Assembly (NCBI GenBank): GCA_030144725.1
Contig: JASKMD010000010.1
Coordinates: 2,486,347-2,550,346, forward strand
Direction: 5' to 3'
DNA: 64,000 bases
DNA from: Haematococcus lacustris
Taxonomy: Eukaryota; Chlorophyta; Chlorophyceae; Chlamydomonadales; Haematococcaceae
The position numbers were made by a program, and so were the translations under genes. Shown piece after piece: positions 53,958 to 64,000 of this stretch. Every line of letters starts with the position of its first letter. Position 1 is the stretch's first letter. Below the pieces are notes generated by a model. It searched no databases. It was not told where the DNA came from and worked only from the letters and a program-made list of their open reading frames with translations.

Positions 53958-56153
53958 CTACTGTGCCTCAGCAGGCTGCTGCTGCTGGGCCTTCGGAGGC
54001 TTGTCTCGCAGCCGCTTGTAGCCCAGGCCAAGGTACTCCTTGCCCTTGGCTGGAGCGCTCCCTGGTCTGGCCAGTAGCACAGCGCCAGCGGCCGCCACCT
54101 GCTCTCCCCAATGCGCTGCACGTTTAGCGCTGCATTGCAGTCCCTGTCCAGCCACCTGCCTGGCTGTGGGGCTGGCTTGGCTTTGGCAGTGTTGCCCTTG
54201 CCCTTGCCTTTGCCCTTGGTGGGCTGGGTGGGCTAAGCTGCCGGCTCAGTCTTGGTGCGCTTGCTGCGCTTGGCTGGCGGGGGAGTGCTGGGCCCTGGCT
54301 CTGAGGCTGCTGCCGGTGTGGCCTCCTGGCTGCTGCGTGGGGCCTGTGGGGGCTTGCGGGAGGCCACCACCGGGCACCACATCAAGCCCCGCACTGGCTG
54401 GTCACGCTGCTGGCTCCAGGCTGGGCGCAGCAGGCGCAGGTCCACCGGCCCTGCTGGGGGCTTCCAACCTGGACGCCTGGTGGGCTGATCATGGTCCAGC
54501 TCCTCCTCACAGGGCTGCTTGCCATTCACTGCTTAGCTGACCCGGGTGGTGCGGTGCTCATCCACTAGCACCACCCTGCCCCGCCGCTGGACTGCGCCCC
54601 TGGGCCTGCACACCACCTTGCAGCAGGCCCGCAGCACAGCGTCAGCACCCCACCCACCCCTGGTGCCAATGCTAGCAGTGCCAAAGAACACCCCCAGCTG
54701 CTTGGCACGCCCATGGCGCTCCATGGACAACTCAGCCATGTCCTCCCCCAGCTGCAGCCATGCACACAAGGCACACACATGGTGGCTGACATGGTGGCAC
54801 CAGGTCAGGCATGGCACAGTCCACTACTCTTTCACCTCATGCCTAACCCACCACCTCCCAGTCTTTTACCTCCCTCCCACCCACCCACCCTCACCTTCTT
54901 GAAGAACTGCTCCAGCGCCCGGTCCTGGGCTCCGTACAGCCTCAGCCGCTGCCGTGCCCACTTGGGGTCCAGGTACACCTCCCACACAGCATCCCAGGTG
55001 GCCAGGGTGACAGTGATGTGCTTCAGGTTGGCCTCCAGGGAGGTGCCGGCTGAGCTGGCTGCTGCCAGGTGCTGGAGGTGGGATTGGATTGGAGCCAGCC
55101 ACCGCTGGGTGGTGAGGCGGGCATTGTTCAGGCCGCTGGCATGCTTCACCTGGCCCTTGGTCAGCTTCCACTGGGCCAGCTGGTCAGCTAATAGCTGGCC
55201 TGACCCTTGTCCCTCACCCCCAAGGCTGCGCTGACTGCCTGGGTGACGCCAGGGTCGATGCCCACCCCAATCTGTGTGTCTGGGTCAAACACATATTCAC
55301 GCGTCTCAGCTATGCCCCTGCCTCTGTGGGGGAGTTCCACTGCATGGGCCGCTGCTGCTGCTGGCAGCTGGGAATGGGGCTGGAGGAGGGGGGAGGGGGC
55401 GCGTGTAATGGACGCACACGCTGACTCCGTCTGTCTCGACAGTCCTCTCAAACTGAATCCCCTTGTTGCGAAGCTTGCGCGTGTTGAACCACCTAGCCCA
55501 GTTGTGGCTCTGAGGTGAGTGACTCTGAGTGCTGGCTCTGAGGAGGAGGGGGGAGGGGGCACGTGTAATGTCCGGCTCAGAGTCACAGTCTGACTCGGAG
55601 TCAGCGTCACAGTCCAACTCCATGCTGGCAGGCTGGGCAGGGGCGTGTGGGGGGAGTGGGGTAAGGGGGGTGCATCAGGGGTTTGGGGGGGCTGCACGGC
55701 TGGAGGTGTGGGTGCACGGGCATACCCCGGGGTGGGATAGCCCACCAGGCATGTCAAGAAGAATCTCAACACAAACAACGACGCAATGACTCTAAGCTGG
55801 CTGTGCACCTCAGCCCGCAGCTGGAAGTGCGCCATTAGCTTGCGCTTGGTCTTCTTGCGGCCGCGCAGCACAGCGCCACCCGGGCCCTCGATGACCTGCA
55901 GCCAAGCGCAATCAGCATTTTGACAGGACACAACGCGGGGTCACCAACAATGCGGGGACACAAACAGTGCGGGGACAAGGTACGGGGCACAAGGCGGGGA
56001 CAAGGTACGGGGCACAAGGCGGAGGCGGCCTTTCACCTGACGTCTGCTCGTGTTCCTGTCGTTGCTTGCCTTGAGGCGAGCGAGACGCTGCGATGGAACC
56101 AACAGGAGCGGCGGGTTGTTACACAGTGCGGAGGAGCCATGTTTGTCTGACAT
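53958..56153 (-). pseudogene. Fanzor (eukaryotic TnpB-like RuvC nuclease), multi-exon, frameshifted
   Basis: Reading on the minus strand: exon 1 56153-56037 (ATG; ASNDRNTSRRQ); GT-AG intron 55896-56036; exon 2 from 55895, in phase (VIEGPGGAVLRGRKKTKRKL), Asp-rich linker, IQFERTVETDGVSVCVHY, then RuvC-I QIGVGIDPGVTQAVS (Asp at 55254-55256); a -1 type shift near 55200; LADQLAQWKLTKGQVKHASG to LEQFFKK ending 54895; intron 54752-54894; exon from 54751 (GEDMAELSMERHGRAKQL), RuvC-II VVLVDEHRTTRVS (Glu 54557-54559), GLMWCPVV, RuvC-III RWLDRDCNAALN (54130-54155), tail GYKRLRDKPPK. This order D, E, D with the TDGV block is characteristic of Fanzor/TnpB nucleases. As written it has stops at 54533-54535 and 54233-54235 and about four frame changes (near 55640, 55330, 55200, 54060), so it is inactive or sequencing errors remain. 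The Cys pairs of the usual zinc ribbon are only partly visible. Confidence 0.78.
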
Positions 56154-56299
56154 GCCAGCCCTTCCTTTCGATTTCCTGTCTATAAGTTTATGAAGCTCCA
56201 CAAGCAGCACAAGACAGAGATACTGATGTAATCTGTAATGATACAATGATGTAAGGTAACGGACCTCACTTCCGTCCCACTCCGGTTGCCGACACTCCG

Positions 56300-56875
56300 G
56301 TTGGATTGCGACCTGATGTACACCCCAGCACGGCCACTCCGCTGCAGGGCCTGCAGTGGTGCCATGAGGTGCCGCCCAACCCCCTTCCTCTTCCCCCAGC
56401 CCAGCACCCCCCTGCCCAGGACCCCCCTCCCCCCGCCCAGGACCCACCCGCTCAGGAGCCACCCCCTGCCCCTGCCCAGGACCCCCCTCCCCTTCCACCT
56501 GCCCAGGAGCCCCCACCTCCCGCAGCCCAGGACCAGCCCCCTGCCCAGCCCCAACCTGGCCCAGTGCCACGACCCCAGGCCCCCCCATGGGGCAGGTGGC
56601 TGGACCGGGACACCAACCCCTGCTTCACCTTCAAGGGGGGCATTGGGGAGAGCATGCAGCGCCCCCTGAAGCTGTGCAGCTATGAGGGCCCTGGAGGCTC
56701 TGACTCCCCTTGGCAAAGAGTACGAGCAGGGCTACAAGCGGGTCGATGACCGGCTGCCCAAGGGCAGGCAGTGGTGCACCGGGCAGCAGAGTACCGATGG
56801 GGCATTGATGGCCGGGCCCGCAATAATGCATAGGGCACTCTACACAATAGCCCTCAGGGGTCAGGCAATGATGTA
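56300..56875 (+). pseudogene. Second, divergent Fanzor C-terminal fragment
   Basis: Plus-strand frame: LQGLQWCHEVPP (compare VRGLMWCPVVAS of the neighbour), a long Pro/Gln-rich linker with PAQDPP repeats, then GRWLDRDTNPCFTFKGGIGE, MQRPLKLCSYEG, and after a one-base frame change near 56690, LGKEYEQGYKRVDDRLPKG. It aligns with the RuvC-III and tail of the minus-strand Fanzor, but RuvC-III reads DRDTNPCFTF instead of DRDCNAALNV, so it is a different subfamily. RuvC-I and -II are absent. It is followed by its own copy of the conserved 3' region (hairpin at 56883-56896, read on the minus strand). Confidence 0.65.
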
Positions 56876-57051
56876 GGTGGTAGGCGCTCATGCACCATGT
56901 CCACGTGCACTGGGTATACTCCACACAGCCCAATAACACCACTTGAGTCGGGCGGCTATTGCCCACTAGTGGTCCCTAGTATTCCCGCTAGTGGCCACTA
57001 GTGGTCCCTGGTGGTCCGGCTCAAATGGAGGCCCTAGTGAGGGACAAGGGG

Positions 57052-57369
57052 GCTGCCTGCCTTGAACTTGAGACCACGTTACCATGTTAACCCACACAAT
57101 CATGAGCTAGCTTTCTTGTCATAGTCACAAGCCAGCGCGCACAAGGCCAAGCAATCTGTGCCAGTGGCAAATGGGTCCAGTAGCTGAGTAGCTGACAGGC
57201 ACTTGCGTACGACATTGGTATTCTATTCGAAACCCAGACAGTGCATGTGGCCACACACTCTTTAAAAGTGAGCCAACACGCGACTTACCTCGCCAGGCAT
57301 CAACCTCGGACAGACCCGCTCCGTATACATCTCTAGTCGGCACACCAGCAACCTTACAAATCCTCCGCC
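57052..57369. other. Upstream region of the fasciclin gene
   Basis: Non-coding, no repeats seen. It probably contains the promoter and 5' UTR of the gene starting at 57370; I find no certain TATA box. Confidence 0.4.
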
Positions 57370-59519
57370 ATGCAACCGAGGACCGCCATCCTTCCTGCTG
57401 CGCTGCTGATTGTCGCTCTGGTTGCGGGTAAGTGGCTTCCACCACTCCCCTTCCCACAACCGCGTGGTCGCGATGCATCGTGGTTTCGACCGATGCTTTG
57501 CCTGCACGGCGCGGCAAAGGCCATCAAAGCTCTCTCCTGCGTCGTACACGTGTTGCCAGTGTTTGGTTACGGTGCCCGCGCCGAGGATGTCGCGGGTTGG
57601 TATCGCCGCGTCACGCGCATCTCCGGACAATTGTAGCATGTCCACACAAAGCGTGTCATCGCGCACAGCTTACCTGACGGCCTGTCGCGCTGCTCTGTGC
57701 ACAAGCAGGAGCCGTGTCGCCCAGCCATGCCGCGGATGTCGCCACGTCGACCCTCAGGTGTGTGCCAGTCTGCAAATGGTAGGGTCCGGACGGACGGTCG
57801 CCTATCCGCGTAGGCTGTGCGGCTCGTTGTCTCAGCGGCAGCTTAGTGCCTCTTTCTCTACTCAGTTTCAAGGCGACACTTAGGCAGCAAGCGACGGGTA
57901 GCGAGCGTAACACGGGTTGCATTGGGGTGCCAATGGCGGAGAGGGCGGTGGACGCGTGGATGGCGTGGGTTGCCACCAGTCGCGGGCTGTGCTGCTGCAG
58001 GTCGCTGTTGGGCTCTGGCATGAAGACCCCTGAGACCTCCGTGAGCTTTTCCATCGAGCTGTTCAAGGCTGCCACATCCGCCCTGGGTTCCTCGTTCAAG
58101 CTGGAGGGAAGCACCATCTTCGCGCCCACAGACAAGGCAAGTGCTGGCAGGGTGCAGCACTGTCAGGTTGCCTGTAGATGTGCCTTACACTGTGTAGAGG
58201 GCAAGTGATAAACAAGCATTATCCCATACCCTTGGATGATGTGGCTGGTAGCTTGTGAATGCTCCTGGAACAGGCAAGGCAGGTGCCCACCCTGGCCCTC
58301 AACACAGCAGCATCTGATATGTTGTGGGTTGTGGGTTGTTGGTGGCGCTTGCCTGACTGCTGCTTTACACCCACCCACCACGGTGCACCTTGTGGTACGT
58401 GTGATGTGCTGCTGCCCCTGACATGGTGATGTTGGCAATTGCTTGCTTACACCATGGTCACACCAGCTGAGCACCCGGGCTGGGCTGAGTCTGACCTTGT
58501 ATCGAACCTGTGTTGCAGGCGTTCCAGGACCTGGCAGCCACCCTGAAGCTGACCAACCCCAAGCCTGCCGACTTGCTGACCCCTGCTCTGAAGGATACCT
58601 CCGTGTCAATCCTGAAGTTCCATGGTAGGAAAGGGCCGTATACCCGCCTGCCCTGCTGTTTTGTGCCTGCCTACCATTGCCCAGTCTGCCTACGCCACAC
58701 CATTTTGCACCAGCATGTTGCGTCAGCATGCCTCCTGCAGCTCCAGCAGCAGGGCTACTCCACCCTTCTCTGCCCTCACGCTGCCCTGCCTTTGCTCCAT
58801 CCGTCCCCTGCCCCAATATGACCCCGGCGCCTGATGTGAAATGCTTGATACAATGTTGTGTGGCTGGTAGGGTATCAGGGGATGTGTGACCAGCTGTCTG
58901 CTGATAAGCTTGTTGAATGAAGTTGCTCCCCTACCAGTGGGGCTTGTGTGCATTCCACCCTCTTCCTGCAAACATGTGTCCGGTGGGGCCACCTGCAGTG
59001 GTGCCTGGCAAAGTCATCATGGCAAAGGACATCCCCAGCGGCAGCACTGTGGTGCCCACAGCGCTGGAGGGCAAGAGCTTGACAGTCACCAAGGGAGCCT
59101 CTGGGTGAGAAATCAGTCCATTGACAACTGCTACCGTTGTTGTGGTGTGATGTGCCATGTATCCCGCAGTGTCCAGCCAGCGTTCCAGAGTGTTCAGCAT
59201 CCTGGCATGATACATAGTGAGCCACATGTGCTGCACTACTGCATTCCCCATGCCAGGGGATTGTGCTGCCAGGAGGGGATTGTGCTGACATGTGGTATGG
59301 TACGGGTAACAGGGCACAGCTTGGTTGGGTGTACTTCCCTGCAGTGGCTGTTCTCTGTTGTGTTGCCAGGGTTGCCATCAGTCGTATGCGGGTGGCTTTG
59401 TGGTGCGCAGTGTGACCATCAAGGGACCTGGCAACTCTGCAGCTGGCAAGGTCATCAAGACCGATATCAAGTTCGGCACTAACATCGTGCACGTGGTGGA
59501 CGTTGTCCTGCTGCCGTGA
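57370..59519 (+). CDS. Secreted single fasciclin (FAS1) domain protein
   Basis: Exon 1 57370-57427 encodes a signal peptide (MQPRTAILPAALLIVALVAG) with donor GTAAGT. FAS1 exons: 58001-58136 (FSIELFKAATSALGSSFKLE, STIFAPTDK), 58519-58624 (AFQDLAATLKLTNPKPADLL, VSILKFH), 58999-59104 (HVVPGKVIMAKDIPSGSTVV, ALEGKSLTV), and a last exon from about 59370 (IKTDIKFGTNIVHVVDVVLL, stop 59517-59519). Joins from TIFAPTDK-AF through KFH-VVPG are in phase; these are the canonical FAS1 H1 and YH regions. The donor after TDK is GC (GCAAGT), a GC-AG intron. The linker between exon 1 and 58001 and the last junction do not join in phase as I read them, so an exon may be missed. FAS1 proteins are typically extracellular adhesion or matrix proteins. 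No TM or GPI tail is seen. Confidence 0.82.
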
Positions 59520-60163
59520 AAGGTCGGCAGGGTAGAGCAGTCGGCCTTTCATCAGTTTTTTGGCCATGATTGTCAGTCGTTTGCAGTTGCTTAGAATTAT
59601 TTGGGCAGGTAGACCGCTTGTGAATATTGGCTATTGGTTGTAAGTTGTACTTGATGGGTCGTATTTCAACCCTCTTCCTTGATGGTATGATATTATAGCG
59701 TCTTCACCAGTTGCAAAGCATACCCAAGAGGAATTGTGCATCTTTGTCCATGCACTTCACCTCAAAAGAAATGGTAGCAGTTGCGACCCTTATTTTCATG
59801 ATTGTTAATGATGTGGATGATGTAGAGTAAGTGCGTCAAAAGTAGGTAAAGTGGTTGTACGGCGACTGGTGTAAGACGTACCTCAACAAAGACTTCTACT
59901 CCTTACACCCCAGCACGCCCTAACCCAATGTCATCCGGACAATAGCTCGTCGTTGCTCCTCGGTCTACAGGCCGCGTCTGAGGGTAGTAGCAGCGTGAGG
60001 CCAATTCAAGGATAGGCAGAGGATGGCTTTGCTCGGTGTAGCTGAATGGAAATGTCTACAGTCAAACATGGTGTTCCACGTTGAACGAGTCATGTTTGTT
60101 TAATCGTTCCTTCTCCATAACAATAAAAAGCAACATTAACTGAGTCAACTGTTTAAGTGACCA
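59520..60163 (+). other. 3' UTR of the fasciclin gene and intergenic sequence
   Basis: AT-richer than its surroundings. Transcription of the fasciclin gene probably ends near the TGTAA at 59639. The remainder, up to CAATAAAAAGC at about 60121, shows no gene. About 59942-60010 (GCTCGTC...GCGTCTGAGGG...GCGTGAGGCC) recalls a shared motif at 13877/41866 in the duplicated block. Confidence 0.45.
59639..59643 (+). terminator. UGUAA-type poly(A) signal of the fasciclin gene
   Basis: TGTAA about 120 bases after the stop codon, in TTGGTTGTAAGTTG. UGUAA is the usual polyadenylation signal of chlamydomonadalean algae. The position fits a short 3' UTR. Confidence 0.55.
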
Positions 60164-61690
60164 ATGGCACCCCATCTGCAAATGTCTACTCTACCACACA
60201 CCCCGTGTTTCAGGGCGCACACACGGTCGTGTCTAAGCTACTCTAACCTACTGATATACTACCCATGCGGGCAAGTGCCCCATGCAGGCATTACCTCTGC
60301 ACCAGCACCTACCCCAGCAACAACACGTGTCAGGAAGTCTGCCCATCACCAGCCCGGATATGCCGCCTTGGAAAGACTGGGTTCTTGCCTCAATCGCTCA
60401 AAGACTGCCTGCCTGCCTGCCTGCCACCTGCCACCTGCTTTCGGTTGTGAGCCTGCCTTACCACCAGAGGCACACCACAGCACATTGCTGGAACCAGAGC
60501 AATGCTGTGTCATGACTAATGCCACCAGGCTGCGCCCTTGCCTGCTGCTCACTGCCCTACCTCCCTGCAACGACTTTGTGGCGCACAGGACTCTCATCAG
60601 CTGCACAGGACAACCGACAGTGCTGTCAACACAACCGACCAACACAAGGCCCTGCTTGGCGTCTGGTTGCCTAATGCAGCAGCCGTTGCTACGATCAGCC
60701 AAACTAACAACGCCCCTGGAGCACGGACTTGCAACAGTGACTAGCATTCAGCCACAAGGCCACCTGGTCCATACCCACTTCGTCCCCCGACTCCAGCCTC
60801 CCAACACCCCCAACCATCAATGGCACCAGGCTTCACCCCCAACCATTAGGCAGCAGGCAAACCTGTCTGCCAGACGCCCCTGCAATGTTCTCCTGCCACC
60901 TGCACCTGCCCCTTTTCTCGTCATCTGCTTCATCACCAGCCGGGGCTGGGGTCACCCATCCTTCTAGCGCCTTGGCCTTGAAATCGCCTGCCTCACCCGC
61001 ACCACTGACACCCACACTGCTCTTGCCCAGCCACCTCCCCAACTGCCAACTGCCACCAGCCCTGGTGGACCCGCTCCACCTCCTCCCGCCCAGCCCAAGC
61101 CCCTTTGCACATCCACCGCACCTCCCACCACCACCCCACAAGCTTGGGTACCTCCCACCATCACCCACCACCGTGCCTCATCTCCACCAACCCCCATTGA
61201 CCCTCACCCACCTCTCCCACACCCCCTCCCCCCTGCCTCCACCCTACCTCAACACTCGCCATCTCTTGTTACATACCAAGCCTCCTGACCAGCTTGTAGC
61301 TGCCTTGCAATCAGGCTGTGACCAGCCTTGGCAGCGGCTGCAGCCCAGGCTTGGCCCTACAGGGTGTTGCTGCGCTGTGCCCAGCGGTGCCCAGGCAGAG
61401 GCTGTGAAGAGGCACCGACAGGAGAATGCCTGTAGCTGCCTTGTAACCAGCTCGTAGGCAACCTTGCCAGCAAAAGCAGCAGCAGCAGCAGCAGCAGCCG
61501 CTTCTGTGCTGTGCCACAGACCGAAGGATGCGGGGCTGGGTGTAAAAAGGTACCTCCATCATTGGCACTCATGCTGAGTGGGCGCTCTGAGAACAAGGCC
61601 GCGTCTGGGTGTTGCAGCCATCACCCGCCTTGCTTGTGTGGGGTGAGGTGGGGTGTGGATTGCATGGCAAGGTGGGTGCTGCTGCACCAC
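60164..61690. other. Intergenic stretch, no supported gene
   Basis: A 267-codon open frame (60164-60967) and a 190-codon frame (60885-61457) exist, but both are Pro/Thr/Leu-rich with no motif, and overlapping frames on the other strand are just as long. They look like compositional artefacts of C-rich DNA. A (CAG)n run lies at about 61478-61499. Confidence 0.5.
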
Positions 61691-61890
61691 CCTTGACGGT
61701 GGTGATAGTGGTGGTGGTAGTGGGTGTGAGGCATCACCCTTGACGGTGGTGATAGTGGTGGTGGTAGTGGGTGTGAGGCATCACCCTTGACGGTGGTGAT
61801 AGTGGTGGTGGTGGTGGTGATGGTGGCAGCGAGGTGGGGGCTGCTGCACCACCCTTGACGGTGGTGGTGGCGGTGGTGGTGGTGGGTGTA
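61691..61890. repeat. 47-bp tandem repeat, about 3 copies plus degenerate tail
   Basis: The unit begins CACCCTTGACGGTGGTGATA and ends GTGTGAGGCAT. Three consecutive units are followed by a GTGGTGGTG-expanded degenerate copy, immediately downstream of the minus-strand gene's stop. Confidence 0.9.
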
Positions 61891-61899
61891 AGGCGGCTG

Positions 61900-64000
61900 C
61901 TAGACTGCCAACGAGGTGTTGATGATCATCTCCTGCAGCGCGTCCAGCCTGGAGGCTGTGGCCTTGTAGGCGAACGGGTCACCCCGGCCCCCTGCTCCCA
62001 CACGAGCCAGCTTGCCTTGAGTCATGAGCCTGCCACCACACACAGCATGCCACCGGGTCAGCACCAACCACCATTAACCACCACTACCTTCATCAGCATA
62101 CCCAGTACACAGCTGCCACTACCCCAGCTTCCTTCCTGAGCCACCTGCCACCACACACAGCATGCCACCGGGTCAGCAGCTGCAGCAGCAGTGTGAGCAG
62201 CAGTAGCAGGTGGCAGCAGCAACAGCATGTGCTGCTTCCTGAGCAGTTGAGGCAGCTGCAGCCAGCACCAGCAATAACCACTAGCGTCGTCATCAGCATA
62301 GCCAGCACACACGCTGCCACCACCCCAGCTTCCTTTCCACCCACCATGCCACCTCACCCTGCCCCTCCTGCTGCCCTGACACCACAACTGGCCTCCCACA
62401 CCTCCAACCCTGCCACCCTACCCCTCCCTGCTGCCACTACCCCTCCCTGCTGCCACTACCCCTCCCTGCTGCCACTACCCCTCCCTGCTGCCACTACCCC
62501 TCCCTGCTGCCACTACCCCTCCCTGCTGCCACTACCCCTCCCTGCTGCCACTACCCCTCCCTGCTGCCACTACCCCTCCCTGCTGCCACTGGGCTGTGCC
62601 ACAGACACTGAAGGAGCACTGCCACTGACCCTGTGCAGCGTAATTGGTGTCAGTGGTGCTGTTGAGGGTGGTAGAATTCCTTCCTTCTATGTCCTTACTT
62701 CAGTCCAGGCGCCCAGCACTGATCTACTGCTCTCAACCACCACCCCCCTCCTTCCCAACCTCCACGCCTGGCCCCTCTGAACCCCCCTGGGCCTCTGGGT
62801 CTTGGCCCCGCCCTGCCACCACTCACAGCCTCAAGGCCTTGCTGGTGTCTGGGTTGTTGCCCAGCGTCTCGCGGATCTGGCGTTCGTAGATGGTGCGGGT
62901 GCCCACCATGCGCATGATGGCCCCGGCACATTGTTGGACCTTGGAGATCTGCGGGCACGCAGGCACAGGGCACAGTGCAGGGCCAGAGGCGACACAGTGG
63001 AGGGGGCAGGGGCAGGGGCAGGGGCAGGGGCAGGGGCAGGGGCAGGGGCAGGGGCACTAGGCAGGGCAAGAGGTAAATCATTGGCGGTGGCAGGGCAGGG
63101 GCGGGTGCAGGTGCAGGTCACAGCTAGTGGTCCCACATCAGCTTCCATATGAGTGGCCAGGGTGTTGCTGTCAGCTGACAACATGGCCTATGTTGTACAT
63201 CTGGGTAAACACTGTGTAGCAGTGGACACAGCAGAGGCCAGACATACAAAGCACAGCATGCACTCTCCTTGCTGGCCCGCTCCCACCTTACTTCACACCC
63301 CCACAGCTCGCCCACACCGGCCCAACCCATCCCACCTGCCCCAGCCCATGTCAGCCCCAGCCCTAGCCCACGCCAGCCCCAGCCCCAGCCCATCCCATAC
63401 ACCCCAGCTCTCGTCCCCTTCTCTCGCCTCACCCTACCTCCCACACCCTGCACTTCCGCCCTCCTCCCGCCCTCGCCTCCTTGCTGTGCCCTCCACCCTG
63501 CACCCCACCTTCCACCACTGTCCCTCTTAGCCCCAGCTCTCCCACCCTTCCCTCACCACACCCTGCACACCCCATACACTCCCACACACCAGCCCACACG
63601 CCCCAGCTCTCCTCCCCTTCCCTCACCACACCCTGCACACCCTGCCATGTCGCCCTCCTCCCACCTTCCCCCCTACTACTCTCCTGTCGCCTCCACCCCA
63701 CCACCCACCCACCCCCTCCTCCTGTCCTTCCCTCACCATGGCTGGGTCACGTGGCTTGCGAGGCTTGGGTGGTAGCAGGCTGCCTCCCTCCAGAGCTCCA
63801 CTGGCTCCAAACTGGCCCCCAGCCACCGCCCCACCGCCTGTACCCCCCGCCCCCCCGGCCACCCCCCCCAGCCCCCCCAGCCCAGGCTGGCTGGCCCCGC
63901 TGCTGCTGCCCTCGCTCGCCATGGGTCCGGTTCCTGAGGTGCCTTGGCTGCTGGCCCACAGCCGCATGCCTTGTGAGCCACTGAGAGAGCCGTGGCGGGT
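61900..64000 (-). CDS. C-terminal exons of an unnamed helix-turn-helix-like protein (partial)
   Basis: Three minus-strand exons join in phase: 63737 to beyond 64000 (MASEGSSSG, a long Gly/Ala/Ser-rich region, then LLPPKPRKPRDPAM), 62827-62948 (ISKVQQCAGAIMRMVGTRTI, RQIRETLGNNPDTSKALRL) and 61900-62029 (LMTQGKLARVGAGGRGDPFA, LDALQEMIINTSLAV, stop 61900-61902). Introns are GT-AG. The core, three helices then a basic GAGGRGDPF turn, looks like a small DNA- or histone-binding helix-turn-helix domain. I recall similar GGR.DPF proteins in plants but cannot name the family. The PKPRKPRDP segment is AT-hook-like. The protein continues past the right edge. Nuclear location is inferred only from the basic segment. 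Confidence 0.6.
62421..62590. repeat. 19-bp tandem repeat in an intron
   Basis: Unit CTGCTGCCACTACCCCTCC repeated about nine times without visible variation, inside the last intron of the minus-strand gene. Confidence 0.95.
63002..63056. repeat. (GGGGCA)n microsatellite
   Basis: About nine perfect hexamer units in the penultimate intron of the minus-strand gene; G-runs of four suit quadruplex formation. Confidence 0.95.

Larger units (their letters stand above)
53684..57051. mobile_element. Fanzor-bearing transposon-like segment with ~220-bp inverted ends
   Basis: The left end (53684-53904) starts CCCCTTGTCCCTCACCAGGG; the reverse complement of the right end (56830-57051) starts CCCCCTTGTCCCTCACTAGG. 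They agree nearly throughout, including CCACTAGTGGCCACTAGCGG and GGGCTGTGTGGAGTATACCC. Each end lies just beyond a Fanzor C-terminus pointing outward: minus-strand gene at the left, plus-strand fragment at the right. So the inverted ends may be the same 3' end of two head-to-head elements rather than classical TIRs. I could not identify a clear target duplication. Confidence 0.75.

Noticed and set aside
53684..57051. Calling the inverted ends classical TIRs of a single element
   Set aside because: Each end follows a different Fanzor C-terminus and no target duplication is evident, so two head-to-head elements are equally likely; kept as transposon-like only.
60164..60967. 267-codon plus-strand ORF as a host gene
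   Set aside because: Low-complexity Pro/Thr/Leu composition, no motif, no splice or conservation evidence; comparable frames exist in overlapping readings.

Overview
The window looks like nuclear DNA of a chlorophyte green alga, most likely a chlamydomonadalean such as Haematococcus. This rests on GC-rich multi-exon genes with short GT-AG introns, a UGUAA-type poly(A) signal, very abundant CAG/CTG, CCTG and CCAAC microsatellites, TTAGGG-like tracts, and a transposon fauna of chromovirus, LINE, hAT, pogo-like and Fanzor-bearing elements. The species is an inference; nothing in the sequence names it.

Layout. 1-2.2 kb is satellite DNA: a 225-bp monomer, a CTG-rich minisatellite and a G-rich minisatellite. 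A 500-base gap (2744-3243) lies inside a minus-strand LINE fragment. The main structure is a direct segmental duplication: copy A (about 4811-22046) and copy B (about 30003-53012). Each copy carries (i) a minus-strand gene with coiled coils and a PD-(D/E)XK-like motif, (ii) a relic kinase exon, and (iii) a plus-strand receptor-like TKL kinase gene (signal peptide, ectodomain, TM segment, kinase). Copy A is degenerate: a 4-nt loss in the first gene, and a stop plus a 5-nt loss around the kinase DFG motif. The corresponding points of copy B are intact. Copy B has gained a 3020-bp DDE transposon with an apparently intact spliced transposase, a 1506-bp pogo-like element and a 33-bp tandem array. 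Copy A has a 343-bp foldback MITE.

Between the copies, a 6960-bp Ty3/gypsy chromovirus (identical 180-bp LTRs, 5-bp target duplication) is inserted in an older minus-strand retroelement. Its own gag region is interrupted by a 917-bp hAT element with an 8-bp target duplication.

The most notable system is at 53.68-57.05 kb: a transposon-like segment with about 220-bp inverted ends carrying a multi-exon minus-strand gene that reads as a Fanzor (eukaryotic TnpB homologue, RuvC-type RNA-guided nuclease family). RuvC-I, -II and -III motifs are visible, but this copy has frameshifts and two stops. A second, divergent Fanzor C-terminus faces the other way at 56.3-56.8 kb. Further Fanzor pieces lie at 14.0, 22.2 and 43.0 kb, and a conserved Fanzor 3'-end sequence with a small stem-loop occurs five times, making it a candidate guide-RNA region.

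The last 7 kb holds apparent host genes: a secreted fasciclin-domain protein (57.37-59.52 kb, plus) and the C-terminal exons of a helix-turn-helix-like protein (61.90 kb to the window end, minus).
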